Part shown: positions 28,144-37,950 of the stretch, piece by piece
Layout of the letters: every line of letters starts with the position of its first letter
Position numbering within the stretch: position 1 is the stretch's first letter
Virus record (IMG/VR): IMGVR_UViG_3300036861_000355
Coordinates: 1-39,877 of that record
Reading direction: 5' to 3' (one strand)
DNA length: 39,877 nt
DNA from: a virus
Position numbers and translations under genes: made by a program
The notes under the pieces: model-generated
What the model saw: only the letters and a program-made list of their open reading frames with translations
What the model was told of the DNA's origin: nothing
The model's database searches: none

Positions 28144-28563
28144 ATGGCTTTAGCCGACATTCTAGGTGGGCCTATCAAGGGAATTATAGACTCTACTTGG
28201 AGTATTATAGATAAGTTTGTTACTACTCCTGAGGAGAAGCAGAAGCTAGAGATGGCTAAGCTTCAGCAGCAATTAGCCATAGACCAAGCCCTTAGGGAAC
28301 ACGAGGTAAAGGTCCTGGAGATAGCAGGAGCTAACATTAGGGCTGAGACTACCTCTGACGACAACTACACTCGAAGAATGCGCCCCACCTTTGGGTATAT
28401 GATATGTGCTATCCTAGCGTGTAACTACATTCTATTCCCTACTTTTGGAAAGTCGCCTCTCCTCCTACCAGATGCTCTACTCTGGTTGTTTGGGTCATAT
28501 ATGTTAGGTTATACTAGTGCTAGGACTTGGGAGAAATTTACCGCCGCTAAGCTGGAGAAGTAA
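28144..28563 (+). CDS. holin (3TM / GTA-holin type)
   Basis: 139 aa. An N-terminal amphipathic segment, a Gln/Lys coiled stretch (EEKQKLEMAKLQQQLAI), IRAETTSDDNYTRRMRPTFG, then two hydrophobic helices (YMICAILACNYILFP, LLWLFGSYMLGYTSA). The 'RRMRPTF' followed by helices is characteristic of the 3TM phage holin family. Next to the SleB-like enzyme. Confidence 0.82.
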   Translation: MALADILGGPIKGIIDSTWSIIDKFVTTPEEKQKLEMAKLQQQLAIDQALREHEVKVLEIAGANIRAETTSDDNYTRRMRPTFGYMICAILACNYILFPTFGKSPLLLPDALLWLFGSYMLGYTSARTWEKFTAAKLEK

Positions 28564-30561
28564 ATGTTCAAATACGAAGATGTAGTTCAGAATGCTACTG
28601 GGGATGCTGTAAATGCAGCTACAGTAAAGATTCTCTTGACTGGGACCTCCACTTTAGCTACTATCTACTCCGACAACGGAGTTACTCCTAAGACTAATCC
28701 TTTTACTACTGATTCTTTAGGGAGATTTAACTTCTACGTAGCGGATGGCCGATACGACATAGAAGTCAGTGGAACAGGCATAACTACCTACCTTAAGACT
28801 GACATAGAGGTTCATGATGTTACTTCTAGGTCTACTGCTGATACTGACTGGGAAGTAAACAACGTTACAGTCCAAGGGAATCTTAAGCTAAACACAGACG
28901 TAGTACTTACTAGAAGTGCAGCTAATACCCTAAGACTCGCCACAGGGAATAGCTTTATTCCTCAGACTGTAGGTCAGGGGCTCGGGGCTGTAGGTTCAGA
29001 ATGGGATCTTAATGTAAGGAACTTTACTGTAACTACTTCCTTTACCTCAAGCGGGGACATCACTACTAACGGAAACTTCATCACTAAGAGTGGGACAGCC
29101 TTTACAATAACACTTGACCACGTTGCTACAGCTAATAGAGTATTTACTCTCCCTGACGTTACGGGGAATGTGGCTGTATTGCCTACAGTAGCTACCACTG
29201 AGACTGGTACAGGTGATATAGTAAGGGCTACTTCCCCTACTATTGTTACTCCTACTATAGGAAGTTTCGCAAATGCTACTCACTCCCATCTCAATGCTGC
29301 GGGAGGGGGCACTCTGGATGGGGCAGCAATTGCAGCAGGGACTATTACTATCGCTAGACTTCCAGTAGGGACAGCGAACCAACTCCTTAAGACTAATGCT
29401 GCCGCTTCTAGTCAGGAGAATGCTACTCTTTCAGTAGGTACTGCGGGCACAGACTTTGCAGTAGCTATGGGAGTAGGAACCATTACTCTTAATCTTCCAG
29501 ATGCTAGTGCTACAGTCAGAGGAGTAGTTACCACTGGAGTACAGACTTTTGGGGGTGCTAAGACACTTAACGCAACCCTTACTGGAACTACCATCAATGT
29601 GACTTCAGGCTATCAAGTAGGCGGGGCTGCCCTTAATTTTAGTCATTTGGCTGGTAGAGCTACTACCGCCCAACTTCCAGTAGGAACTGCCAACCAACTT
29701 CTTGGTACTAACGCTGGAGCTACAGACACAGAACAGAAGTCTTTAGCAGTAGGTACTGCAGGAACTGATTTCGCAATAGCACATACAGCCAATACTATTA
29801 CCTTCAATTTACCCGATGCTAGTGGGGCAAATAGAGGGGCAATTACAACTGGGACCCAGACGCTTGCAGGAGCAAAGACCTTTTCTACGGCCCCTACCTT
29901 CTCTACTATAACTTCTAGTTCAGTTTTATTCGCAGGTACAGGTGGCTTGGTTACAGCGGATAGTTCCAATTTTGTCTGGGATAACTCTGCTACTAAACTA
30001 CTAACTGTAAATCAAGTATTGGTTAAACATTCCTCGGCAGCAGGAGCTATTAACTTTCAAACGGGGGCCGCACTTGTTGGGAACAACGCCTATGTGGCCC
30101 ATACAACTAGTAATCAATTAGATATTCGTGGTGGAAGTAGTGGTCTTAGAGTACTAAACAATGCTGGAACTGTAGCAACTATAAGCATAACAGACGGAGG
30201 AGTTGCGGGATTTCTCCGTATAAGTGGTTCGCAAGGCGCGGCATTGGTCGCAGGCGACTTTGTGCTTTCCGCTGGTTTTGGTACTACAGCTAGTATAGGA
30301 ACAATTACTGGGACAGATACGGCAAGTAGGTTTACAGTTACTTCCGCTGGTACAGGCCAAGGAGCTAACCCTACAATTACTCTCACCTTCAAGAATGGGG
30401 CTTGGACAACTGCTCCCTTTGCTATAGTAGCTAGGGCCGGAGGAAGCCAACTTACAGTGGTTGCTACTTGGACAGTAACCACTACTACCTTGGTAATTAC
30501 CTTTAATGGCACTCCTGTCGCGGGTGAAACCTACACTTTCTCTACCTTCGTTATGGGCTAA
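28564..30561 (+). CDS. tail fibre / appendage protein, 665 aa
   Basis: Starts right after the holin. The N-terminal domain (residues ~1-85) is a transthyretin-like sandwich (DSLGRFNFYVADGRYDIEV), probably the virion attachment part. The middle has two imperfect ~80-residue repeats with LPVGTANQLL, VGTAGTDFA, LPDAS and AGAKTF. The C-terminal ~110 residues form a beta domain with FTVTSAGTGQGANPTITLTF. Trimeric fibre expected. Confidence 0.72.
   Translation: MFKYEDVVQNATGDAVNAATVKILLTGTSTLATIYSDNGVTPKTNPFTTDSLGRFNFYVADGRYDIEVSGTGITTYLKTDIEVHDVTSRSTADTDWEVNNVTVQGNLKLNTDVVLTRSAANTLRLATGNSFIPQTVGQGLGAVGSEWDLNVRNFTVTTSFTSSGDITTNGNFITKSGTAFTITLDHVATANRVFTLPDVTGNVAVLPTVATTETGTGDIVRATSPTIVTPTIGSFANATHSHLNAAGGGTLDGAAIAAGTITIARLPVGTANQLLKTNAAASSQENATLSVGTAGTDFAVAMGVGTITLNLPDASATVRGVVTTGVQTFGGAKTLNATLTGTTINVTSGYQVGGAALNFSHLAGRATTAQLPVGTANQLLGTNAGATDTEQKSLAVGTAGTDFAIAHTANTITFNLPDASGANRGAITTGTQTLAGAKTFSTAPTFSTITSSSVLFAGTGGLVTADSSNFVWDNSATKLLTVNQVLVKHSSAAGAINFQTGAALVGNNAYVAHTTSNQLDIRGGSSGLRVLNNAGTVATISITDGGVAGFLRISGSQGAALVAGDFVLSAGFGTTASIGTITGTDTASRFTVTSAGTGQGANPTITLTFKNGAWTTAPFAIVARAGGSQLTVVATWTVTTTTLVITFNGTPVAGETYTFSTFVMG
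29353..29910 (+). repeat. duplicated module inside the fibre gene
   Basis: Two diverged copies (about 29353-29594 and 29668-29910) encode LPVGTANQLLxTNA..., SVGTAGTDFAxA, LPDAS and xGAKT in the same order. Such shaft repeats can expand or shrink by recombination and change fibre length. Confidence 0.6.
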
Positions 30562-30574
30562 TAGGTAAATTCAC

Positions 30575-31729
30575 ATGGCAATAGTAGTAAGTCAAACTTC
30601 TTCGAGTTCTTCTGGTGGAGCTACCACCACAGCAGGAAACCTCCTTTCTTCAGTAGAAAGGGATATCCAGTATGAGTTTTTCTCTAATGGAGGTAACAAG
30701 GACCTCCTACTGGACTACCTTAACAGAACTCAACTCAGAATACTCCGGGCCTCCAGATGGAACTTTCTAGAGTCGGCAGTACTTAGATTTGTGACTGAAG
30801 CGGGTCAAACAGACTATTGGCTAGGAACCACGGGCTCTGCGCCCGCAGGATCAGTAGACACTTCCCTTAATCTTACAGACTTGGATATAGTTAAGGAAGA
30901 CTCAGTTGTGGATAGAAGTAATTTTAGGTCCCTTCTTAGAATAGAAGAATCTAATCCTATGCGTATACTAGCGTTTGAGGATGCCTCTTCTAGAGTAGGC
31001 CCCCCTAGAAATTGGCGGCATTCCATAGACACCCCAAATATTCTTAATCTTTATCCTGCTCCAGACAACAAGAACACCTACCGACCCGAGCCGGAGTCCC
31101 CTCAACTCACTTCCGCTGCAGGCGGCTCCCTGGCAGCTAGAACCTACTTCATAAGACTATCTTTTGTGGATTCAGCGGGCAACGAATCCACAGCTAGTAC
31201 TGTAGCAGCTAGACAGTTTGTACCAGCGAATCAGCTTATTACAGTAAAGGCCCCCCAACCCGCCTTTTCTAAAAGCTCCTCAGGTATTACCTACAGCTTC
31301 TACAATATATATGCTTCTACAACTGAGGGCTCAGAAACTAAGCAGAACGTCTCAACTATAGCCACTACTACCGACTGGACCGAGCCCACTACAGGACTAG
31401 TAGTTGGAGCTAATCCTCCTAGTACTAATAACTTAGACCCGGTTAGGGGCTATGTAATTGAATTTCGCTACTACAAGACTAGGCAGCAAGTCACAGATAC
31501 TTCCCAGATTCTTCAAGTCCCTAACAACTACAAAGACATACTCATAGCGGGAGTAAATAGCCTTACTTATAGGTTTCTGAAGAAGTACGAAGAGTCCCTT
31601 CTCTGGAACCGGACCTACGAGGATGGGATACTCCAAATAGTAAGGGACCTTAACCTCTTTCCTAAGGGCAATGACTTTATTAGACCTGACCCGGTATCGG
31701 TTGGCTTTCAAGGTACTCTAGGAGCATAA
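30575..31729 (+). CDS. head-tail adaptor / tail tubular protein A-like, 384 aa
   Basis: N-terminal helical part with DLLLDYLNRTQLRILRASRW resembles podovirus adaptor proteins; the middle (residues ~170-280) is an inserted Fn3-like sandwich (AARTYFIRLSFVDSAGNEST), and the C-terminal helical part repeats the adaptor pattern (YKDILIAGVNSLTYRFLKKY). The next gene has the same ending motif, so the two are probably duplicated adaptors. Confidence 0.68.
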   Translation: MAIVVSQTSSSSSGGATTTAGNLLSSVERDIQYEFFSNGGNKDLLLDYLNRTQLRILRASRWNFLESAVLRFVTEAGQTDYWLGTTGSAPAGSVDTSLNLTDLDIVKEDSVVDRSNFRSLLRIEESNPMRILAFEDASSRVGPPRNWRHSIDTPNILNLYPAPDNKNTYRPEPESPQLTSAAGGSLAARTYFIRLSFVDSAGNESTASTVAARQFVPANQLITVKAPQPAFSKSSSGITYSFYNIYASTTEGSETKQNVSTIATTTDWTEPTTGLVVGANPPSTNNLDPVRGYVIEFRYYKTRQQVTDTSQILQVPNNYKDILIAGVNSLTYRFLKKYEESLLWNRTYEDGILQIVRDLNLFPKGNDFIRPDPVSVGFQGTLGA

Positions 31730-31732
31730 GAC

Positions 31733-32425
31733 ATGGACGCATTAGAAATTACCCAAGCAGTATCAAGAGACTACAGACAAGTGTTGTCTGCTACAGGTAC
31801 GGACGCAGACCCCCTAATACTTGGGTGGGTAGATAGAATCCACAAAGATACCCTTCATTCGAGCATATACAACCACCTGGGACAGGGGATTACAACTATA
31901 GCCACTGTGGCTGGTACCTCGTCCTATGCTCTAAGTCCAACCGACGTAAGAAGAGTATTACTTGTATACGACAGAACTTTCAACAGAGAAATCCTCCCAA
32001 TAGACATAGCTTTTGCTCCTATACCTACAGCCGATCAAGCTACCCCCGCTCCGGGACAAGTAGCTTTTGACTCTGTCAGACCCCCAGGAGCTTGTATGAA
32101 CAAGACCCAAGGGCTTTGGCCGGAGTTTTATAGAATATATGCTGTCACAAACACAGGAGTTACTCCCCCAACAGTAACTACAACTATGCTTTTGTTTCCT
32201 GCTCCGGCGGTGGTAGCCTGGGCGGGGACTACTGAAGTCTACTACGAGAAGATAGTAGCTACTGTTTCCTCTTCTACTACTAAACTCCTTCTTCCAGATG
32301 ACGCTAAGGATGTAGTGGTGGCGGGGGTAAACTGGCTTACGGCTCAATATCTTAGAAGAGACAATGAGTCTAAGCATTGGTTAGAGGTATACGAGAAGCT
32401 AAAACGCGGGGATCTTATAGTATAA
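31733..32425 (+). CDS. tail tubular/adaptor protein, 230 aa
   Basis: Helical N-terminus, a beta insertion (residues ~55-150) and a C-terminal segment (AKDVVVAGVNWLTAQYLRRD) with 'AGVNxLTxxxLxxx' as in 30575-31729. Fits the gatekeeper-adaptor ring of short-tailed phages below the portal. Confidence 0.65.
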   Translation: MDALEITQAVSRDYRQVLSATGTDADPLILGWVDRIHKDTLHSSIYNHLGQGITTIATVAGTSSYALSPTDVRRVLLVYDRTFNREILPIDIAFAPIPTADQATPAPGQVAFDSVRPPGACMNKTQGLWPEFYRIYAVTNTGVTPPTVTTTMLLFPAPAVVAWAGTTEVYYEKIVATVSSSTTKLLLPDDAKDVVVAGVNWLTAQYLRRDNESKHWLEVYEKLKRGDLIV

Positions 32426-32429
32426 GCCT

Positions 32430-34409
32430 ATGCCAGAGTTTCAGACATTAGCTTTAGCGCAGGAGTTCAATCCTTACATATACGTAAGGAATTCCTTCTT
32501 TAGCGCAGGACTGGATAACTTCCATAGAGCCCCAGGCCAAGATCAGGATGCGTTTGAAGTACTAGAGAATATCCTTCCAGTAAAGAATGGAAGTCTCCTT
32601 AGAAGATGGGGTTATGGGAAGTTTAATACCTCAGCCCTTACTATAGTTCCTAGGGGGGCCTTTATCTACAGACACGATACTGATGGCTGGAGGGTCATAG
32701 TACTATCTTCTGCTTCTGAACTAGTAGCTTTAGGCGACGACGGGGCAGTACACAGGGCTAGTATATTTAGTCCTTCGGCCCTTTGTAGAATGGCTACTTC
32801 TAGGTCTTATGGCTACTTTGCCAGTGGAAGTGCCTCAGACCTAAAGAAATGGGACGGTCAGCCCGCAAGTACTATCACTAAATGGGGCATAGACAAACCC
32901 ACTACAGCCCCCACAGTAAATACTCCTTCTACCCTCGGTGGAACTAATGTGACTATAGTAAGTGGGAGAAAGTACACTATTGCTTGGTGGAATCACAATA
33001 CAGGCCATTACTCAGACATAGGACCCTTTAGTGAGAAATCCGATTCAGCCACGGCCCAGAGTATTCCACTTACTACACTCCCTACTGCTCCAGGAGATGC
33101 TCAAGTAACTAGAAAGGTACTTCTAGCTACAGCAGATGGAGGGGATGAAAGTACGCTCTACTTACTAGCAGATCAATCCTATGGCTTAGCTTTAGGGGAC
33201 ACAACTTTTACTGACGATGTGTCTGAGGAAGACCTCCTCCTTAGACCTATCTACTTTGAGACAGACGAAGAAGGAATAGAGCGTGGACTAGTAGACAATA
33301 CTCCGCCACCAGCTACAGGAACCCTTCCTATTAAACACAGAGGTAGACTCTACATGCTAGTAGGAAGTAGACTCTACTACAGTAAAAGTATCGAAGAACT
33401 TATAACCTCTACTAACACTTCTACCGGCCAATACGAAGAGGCTTGGCCGGGGGACTTCTTCCTCGACATGGCCCTTGGGGCACAGATACCCAGGGCATTG
33501 TTTTCAGACGGGGAAATCCTCTACGTAGGGACAGAAAGAGACATTCTTAGGGTAGTAGGAGACAAGCCCCAGAATTTCAGAGGACCTGGAAAGGTCTTTA
33601 CTGAAGTAGGAGTATTAAACCAAGACACTTGGCAGGCAGTCTTTCTTAATAATGTGCCGGTGGGAGCTATTTGGATTACCCCGGAGTTTAGAGTAGTAAA
33701 GAGTGATCTTAATACTTATGTTAATATTGGGGAGCCAGTTCAAACTACTCTCGATACTATCAACCCTGGAAGTGCGAGTAAATCCTCTTCAACCTTCGCT
33801 ACTATGAACGGCTTTAATCTTTATCTTTTAGCTATACCCACTGGAAGTAATACAGAATGTGATACCCTACTAGTATACAACCTTGAGACTGAACGCTGGT
33901 ATACTTGGAAACTAGGTAATGCAGGAGACGAGAGAATTCTTTTCCAGCTATTCAACATAGATGGAAACGGAAATCCGCAGATTCTCTTTGGGAGTAATGG
34001 AAGTACAATTTACAGATTCGCTTCCACCATCACTCAAGACAGAGTAGGTAACACTCCAGTTAATTTTGTATGTAAAGCTAATACCTCCTGGCTAGACTTT
34101 GGGGACCCTACAGTAAGGAAGCTTTTGAATGAACTAGAAGTAATGACAGTAGATTATACTACTCTCCAATTTACTCTAGACGGGGCCTCCCTAGACTTTG
34201 AGTTTGGGACTCCAGTAAACTACGTTACAAATACTACTCCTGTAGTAGGACCATTAGGGGACATTAAAGTATACTTAGCTGGAGTAAATCCTGCCTCCTC
34301 TAATAGAGCCGGAGACAGATTCTTCAGATTCTCCTTTACCTACACAGGACTCGGCCAGAATATGCTAAGCTACCTCGCGGCTGAAGTTGTACCCCTAAGT
34401 AGATTCTAA
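32430..34409 (+). CDS. tail nozzle / tail tubular protein B-like, 659 aa
   Basis: Large beta-propeller-like protein. Begins with a segment like FSAGLDNFHRAPGQDQDAFE, then repeated strands including GAIWITPEFRVVKSD, NLETERWYTWKLGN and a C-terminal LSYLAAEVVPLS. Length and place after two adaptors fit the podovirus nozzle. Confidence 0.72.
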   Translation: MPEFQTLALAQEFNPYIYVRNSFFSAGLDNFHRAPGQDQDAFEVLENILPVKNGSLLRRWGYGKFNTSALTIVPRGAFIYRHDTDGWRVIVLSSASELVALGDDGAVHRASIFSPSALCRMATSRSYGYFASGSASDLKKWDGQPASTITKWGIDKPTTAPTVNTPSTLGGTNVTIVSGRKYTIAWWNHNTGHYSDIGPFSEKSDSATAQSIPLTTLPTAPGDAQVTRKVLLATADGGDESTLYLLADQSYGLALGDTTFTDDVSEEDLLLRPIYFETDEEGIERGLVDNTPPPATGTLPIKHRGRLYMLVGSRLYYSKSIEELITSTNTSTGQYEEAWPGDFFLDMALGAQIPRALFSDGEILYVGTERDILRVVGDKPQNFRGPGKVFTEVGVLNQDTWQAVFLNNVPVGAIWITPEFRVVKSDLNTYVNIGEPVQTTLDTINPGSASKSSSTFATMNGFNLYLLAIPTGSNTECDTLLVYNLETERWYTWKLGNAGDERILFQLFNIDGNGNPQILFGSNGSTIYRFASTITQDRVGNTPVNFVCKANTSWLDFGDPTVRKLLNELEVMTVDYTTLQFTLDGASLDFEFGTPVNYVTNTTPVVGPLGDIKVYLAGVNPASSNRAGDRFFRFSFTYTGLGQNMLSYLAAEVVPLSRF

Positions 34410-34413
34410 TCCT

Positions 34414-35400
34414 ATGCGCCCCCTTAAGATAGATAGTTTCGACAAAGACGTTCCGGTGCTGAACAGATGGGCTCTAGAAGTAGAAGAGGAGCTAAACAGC
34501 CTAGGACACAAGGCTGCTAAAGCTTTGACTCCAGCAGAAACTACTCCAGGGATAGTAGAGGAGTACAAAGATGGAGTACTCAAAGCCCAAAGGGACAAGC
34601 TCAACTTTATAGATGGCTCCAACATTACTATTAGTATTGCGGATAATCCAGCTACTAAAAGAGCAGACATCTCTATAGCTGCTATTATTCCTCCCACTAC
34701 TCCTACTCTCTTTACTGAGAAGTTCAGGTGGAATAGAGCAGATAGAAATCAGTTTATACAAGTAATTACCACTACAGGCAGTGGAGTTCAACAGGTCCCT
34801 ACTACAGTAGTTACTACTCAGTCTTCTAGTGCTAGATTAGTATTTCCCTACTTACTTCAGCAGCATAATGTATCAGTTCCACTCTTTCAGCCTGGGAGTG
34901 CCTTTCTCTACACGCTTTCTTCTCTTTCTGCAGATTTGAACGAGGAACTAACGCTTCTAATAGACCATGGGGTAAATGGAGGTAGTGGTGATACAACTGG
35001 GATCATATTTGTACAGAACGACATTACCTCAGAAGGAAGTAATTACTACCTTCTAGGCATGGATAACTCGGGTCAAGTTAAGCTCTCAAAGTATATAGGG
35101 GGAATAGAGTATGTTCAAGGGAATGGTACAGCAGGAGGCGGCTTCGACAACAATGTGGATCAAAGGAAGAGAAGACTAGTGTGGGTTATAGATAGATTTG
35201 GTGGAAGTAGAGTATACGCTCCTGGCAATAGTCCTGGGATTATCTACGAGGTCCCTATGACCTTAGGTAATTCGACTGTATGGGCTTCTGGGAAGTTTGG
35301 CATTAAAACTAGATATGATGGAAGTAATGGCTCTGCTGTGTGGTTTAGTAGAATGCGAGTACTCTCTACTCCAGTAGAGGCAGAACAAATGTTTATGTAA
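34414..35400 (+). CDS. tail fibre / receptor-binding type protein, 328 aa
   Basis: The N-terminus (residues ~1-90) has a helix then KLNFIDGSNITISIADNPAT, typical of fibre stems. The C-terminal ~220 residues form a lectin-like jelly roll (LamG-like order of strands) with GIIFVQNDI and GKFGIKTRYDGS. Possibly binds a surface sugar. Confidence 0.62.
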   Translation: MRPLKIDSFDKDVPVLNRWALEVEEELNSLGHKAAKALTPAETTPGIVEEYKDGVLKAQRDKLNFIDGSNITISIADNPATKRADISIAAIIPPTTPTLFTEKFRWNRADRNQFIQVITTTGSGVQQVPTTVVTTQSSSARLVFPYLLQQHNVSVPLFQPGSAFLYTLSSLSADLNEELTLLIDHGVNGGSGDTTGIIFVQNDITSEGSNYYLLGMDNSGQVKLSKYIGGIEYVQGNGTAGGGFDNNVDQRKRRLVWVIDRFGGSRVYAPGNSPGIIYEVPMTLGNSTVWASGKFGIKTRYDGSNGSAVWFSRMRVLSTPVEAEQMFM

Positions 35401-35408
35401 GGAGAACT

Positions 35409-35696
35409 ATGGAGTATGTAGTGGTATTTCTAACAACTCAGCCTCTTGTGGATAATCTTCCCCTTGGGGCAGAACTAAGTAGTATAGTAGCTGTACTAGG
35501 ATTTCTTTGGAAGATCTCTAGTATACTCTCAAGCCTACAAGAGAAGGTCGCGGGAGTTCATGAGAACATGGTCTACATTCGAGATAATCACCTGCCTCAT
35601 ATTGAGTCAGAAATAAAAGACATTCGAGAGCAAGTAGTAGAGTTGATTAAGGGAGAGGGAAAAGATGGACGCTATCAGACTCGCAACCGAGGATGA
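35409..35696 (+). CDS. membrane/coiled-coil protein, 95 aa
   Basis: A hydrophobic helix (LSSIVAVLGFLWKISSILSS) is followed by a coiled coil (IESEIKDIREQVVELIKGEG). RBS GGAG. The layout resembles small haemolysin-XhlA-like or Rz-type lysis proteins, but without a diagnostic motif. It overlaps the next gene by 32 nt. Confidence 0.6.
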   Translation: MEYVVVFLTTQPLVDNLPLGAELSSIVAVLGFLWKISSILSSLQEKVAGVHENMVYIRDNHLPHIESEIKDIREQVVELIKGEGKDGRYQTRNRG

Positions 35697-36012
35697 AGTT
35701 AAGAAGCTTCTAGAAAGACCCGAGGATAGTATTGAGTTTGTACCTGGGTCTACTGTCTGGGCTATGGGAGATAACTTCGCAGTTATTCGACAAGCGGTTG
35801 AACTAGATCCAGTTTTATTTGCTCCAGAGACTCTCCCCTCTAGAAAACTAGCTTTCATTTGGGGGCTGGAGAATATGCTTAGATTCGGGAATGTCCCAGT
35901 CTATTACTTCAACATCCATGAAGAAGATGTAGCTTGGAGAGAAGTAGTCGAAAAACACGGGGCAGAAAGATCAAGTAGAAAGCCAATACATAGGTATAGA
36001 AAGTTTCTCTAA
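35665..36012 (+). CDS. hypothetical protein, 115 aa
   Basis: Compact alpha/beta protein: MDAIRLATEDEVKKLLERPE, then STVWAMGDNFAVIRQAVELD and YYFNIHEEDVAWREVVEKHG. The order resembles phage N-acetyltransferase-like proteins, but the CoA-binding loop is not obvious. Its start has GGGAGAGG upstream. Confidence 0.6.
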   Translation: MDAIRLATEDEVKKLLERPEDSIEFVPGSTVWAMGDNFAVIRQAVELDPVLFAPETLPSRKLAFIWGLENMLRFGNVPVYYFNIHEEDVAWREVVEKHGAERSSRKPIHRYRKFL

Positions 36013-36013
36013 T

Positions 36014-36790
36014 ATGGGTACAACAACTAGAACTACCTCAAGTCAGCAGCAGTCTCAGACTTCCAATAGAAGGAATGTATTCGATCCTACTTCTATGGGA
36101 GTCTATCAGCAGCTTCAGCCCCAGATTCAACAGGGTCTTACTAACCCCTTTCAGAGTGACTTCTACAACCAGCTATTCTCTATGTTTCACAGAGGAGCTT
36201 CTGAAGCAGCTAGAGGGGCCAATCAGACTCAGATGACAGGGCTTTTGGGGAGTATGCGGGGGTTAGCTGAGAATGACCCTGCTAGAATAGCCAACATGGC
36301 TCGGGCAGGTAGGGCGGGCTCTAGAAATCTAGCTAATGCTTTCTTTGGAAGTCAGGGTCAAGCCTATGGCGGAACTCAAGAGAATCTTAGACTTATGATG
36401 GGGTATTCTCCTCTTCTACTAGGAGAGGATGCCTCCGCTCAGGGTACTATGACCGGAGAACAAACCCAAAGACAGTCAGGACTAGGAACTTGGCTTACTC
36501 CCCTTCTTGGAGCAGCTATAGGCGGCTTTACTGGAGGACTAGGAGGAGGGGTTGGAAGTAGACTATTTGGTGGGGGAGCTAGTGCTGCTGGCAGTGGGGC
36601 TGTGTCTGGGTTTATGCCAAGTACGGGCAGTTTGGGTAATGTCTTTGGTGGTGGAGCGGGCTCTTTAGGAGCAGGGAACCCTGAGGGATGGGGAAGTAAT
36701 CCATTCATAAATCCTAGATTTGCAGGAAGAAATCAAAGTCCCTTTGCCCCTACAAGTAGAAACTTCTATGTTCCAGGAAGAGGATTCTAA
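36014..36790 (+). CDS. Gly-rich virion/ejection protein, 258 aa
   Basis: Gln/Ser/Thr-rich start, helical Ala/Gly middle, then a hydrophobic Gly run (LLGAAIGGFTGGLGGGVGS) that may cross a membrane, and an Asn/Pro/Gly end. Such proteins near the right end of the structural module are usually internal, ejected with DNA. Confidence 0.6.
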   Translation: MGTTTRTTSSQQQSQTSNRRNVFDPTSMGVYQQLQPQIQQGLTNPFQSDFYNQLFSMFHRGASEAARGANQTQMTGLLGSMRGLAENDPARIANMARAGRAGSRNLANAFFGSQGQAYGGTQENLRLMMGYSPLLLGEDASAQGTMTGEQTQRQSGLGTWLTPLLGAAIGGFTGGLGGGVGSRLFGGGASAAGSGAVSGFMPSTGSLGNVFGGGAGSLGAGNPEGWGSNPFINPRFAGRNQSPFAPTSRNFYVPGRGF

Positions 36791-36792
36791 AA

Positions 36793-37944
36793 ATGCCTCG
36801 TAATCCTAAGCAACCAGCAAGACCTAAACAACCTCGGGGTATGGGAGCCTTACCTCTACCTCAAGGTTATCAATTTCCTGACCCTTTTATTCAAAGGGCT
36901 AATGAGCTTTTAAAGACCTATGGGCTAGAGATGCCAACCCCCCGAAGGAATGTCTTCCTCCCAGAGCCAGGAACTCCTGGGTTTTTCGGCCAACACCCTA
37001 GAGTGGCAGGGGCTTTAGAGGGAGCCCTCTTAGGGGCAGCCCTTACTCCGCCTTCCAGGACTATAGGGGAAGGTATTTCTAATGTGGCCGGAGGTATTCT
37101 TGGGAGTATGCAGTATAGACAAGACTTAGCTCAGCAGAGAATGATGGCTCCTTTTGGACTAGCTGGAGTGCTTGGGGGGCTTCAGAAGTCTCAGGCTGAT
37201 TTAGCAAAGGAGCAAGCTGAGACTGGAAAACTTAATGAAGAGATAGCTACTTTCCCTGCACAGAGAGATCTTCTTAGGGGCCATGCAGCAGCCTATTATA
37301 ATCAAGCTAACGCTCCACATGACAACTACGAAAACCCCGTAACAGATGCCGCAGGAAGGCTTTTCCAGAGAAATAAAGTCACAGGAGAAATAGAGCAGCT
37401 AATGGCTCCCCCAATAACTTACCAAGGTGGAACTTGGCCAGGAGGGGCTCCAGCAAACTACGAAGTTCAGGGTCCCATGACAGGTTTGTCCTTTCTTAGA
37501 GAGCAAAACAGAGCCGCTAGAGTTCCTTTTATGGAGGGAATCTTCTCAGGGCTTAGGTCTAATGACCCTAAAACTAGAGTCGCAGCTAACTTCGACTTTA
37601 ACAACCTAATTAGACTTCAAGTCAATAAAGCTGCTGGTGGAGCAGGTGCTAGTCAAGAAGCCAGAGGAGACCTCGGGGGAGCAGAAAGAGAAGCCCTTAA
37701 TATTGAGATTAACTCCCTTAGACATGAAAGAGGACTAGGTTTATCTAATTGGCTTATGGGTAATAGAGCTAAGGGAATAGCTGGCTATGAGCCTAGAATG
37801 AAAGAAATAGATGATAGGTTAGAAGAAATTAAAGCTGACGTTGAAAGAAGAGCTACCAATAGACCTAAAGCTAAATCTAAAGGGGCAGTCCCAGGAAAGA
37901 AAGACACAGTAGCGGATATGCTAAGGGGCCTTCTTAAGGAATAA
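36793..37944 (+). CDS. probable internal virion protein, 383 aa
   Basis: Pro/Gln-rich start, a hydrophobic patch (GALEGALLGAALTPP), coiled coil (LQKSQADLAKEQAETGKLNE), and a basic C-terminus (KAKSKGAVPGKKDTVADMLR). The residue pattern is like internal core proteins of podoviruses. No enzyme motif. Confidence 0.6.
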   Translation: MPRNPKQPARPKQPRGMGALPLPQGYQFPDPFIQRANELLKTYGLEMPTPRRNVFLPEPGTPGFFGQHPRVAGALEGALLGAALTPPSRTIGEGISNVAGGILGSMQYRQDLAQQRMMAPFGLAGVLGGLQKSQADLAKEQAETGKLNEEIATFPAQRDLLRGHAAAYYNQANAPHDNYENPVTDAAGRLFQRNKVTGEIEQLMAPPITYQGGTWPGGAPANYEVQGPMTGLSFLREQNRAARVPFMEGIFSGLRSNDPKTRVAANFDFNNLIRLQVNKAAGGAGASQEARGDLGGAEREALNIEINSLRHERGLGLSNWLMGNRAKGIAGYEPRMKEIDDRLEEIKADVERRATNRPKAKSKGAVPGKKDTVADMLRGLLKE

Positions 37945-37950
37945 CTTCTA

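Noticed and set aside
28974-30512. Several minus-strand frames of 60-130 codons opposite the fibre gene
   Set aside because: Thr/Val-rich plus-strand coding leaves long antisense frames; no RBS or sensible product.
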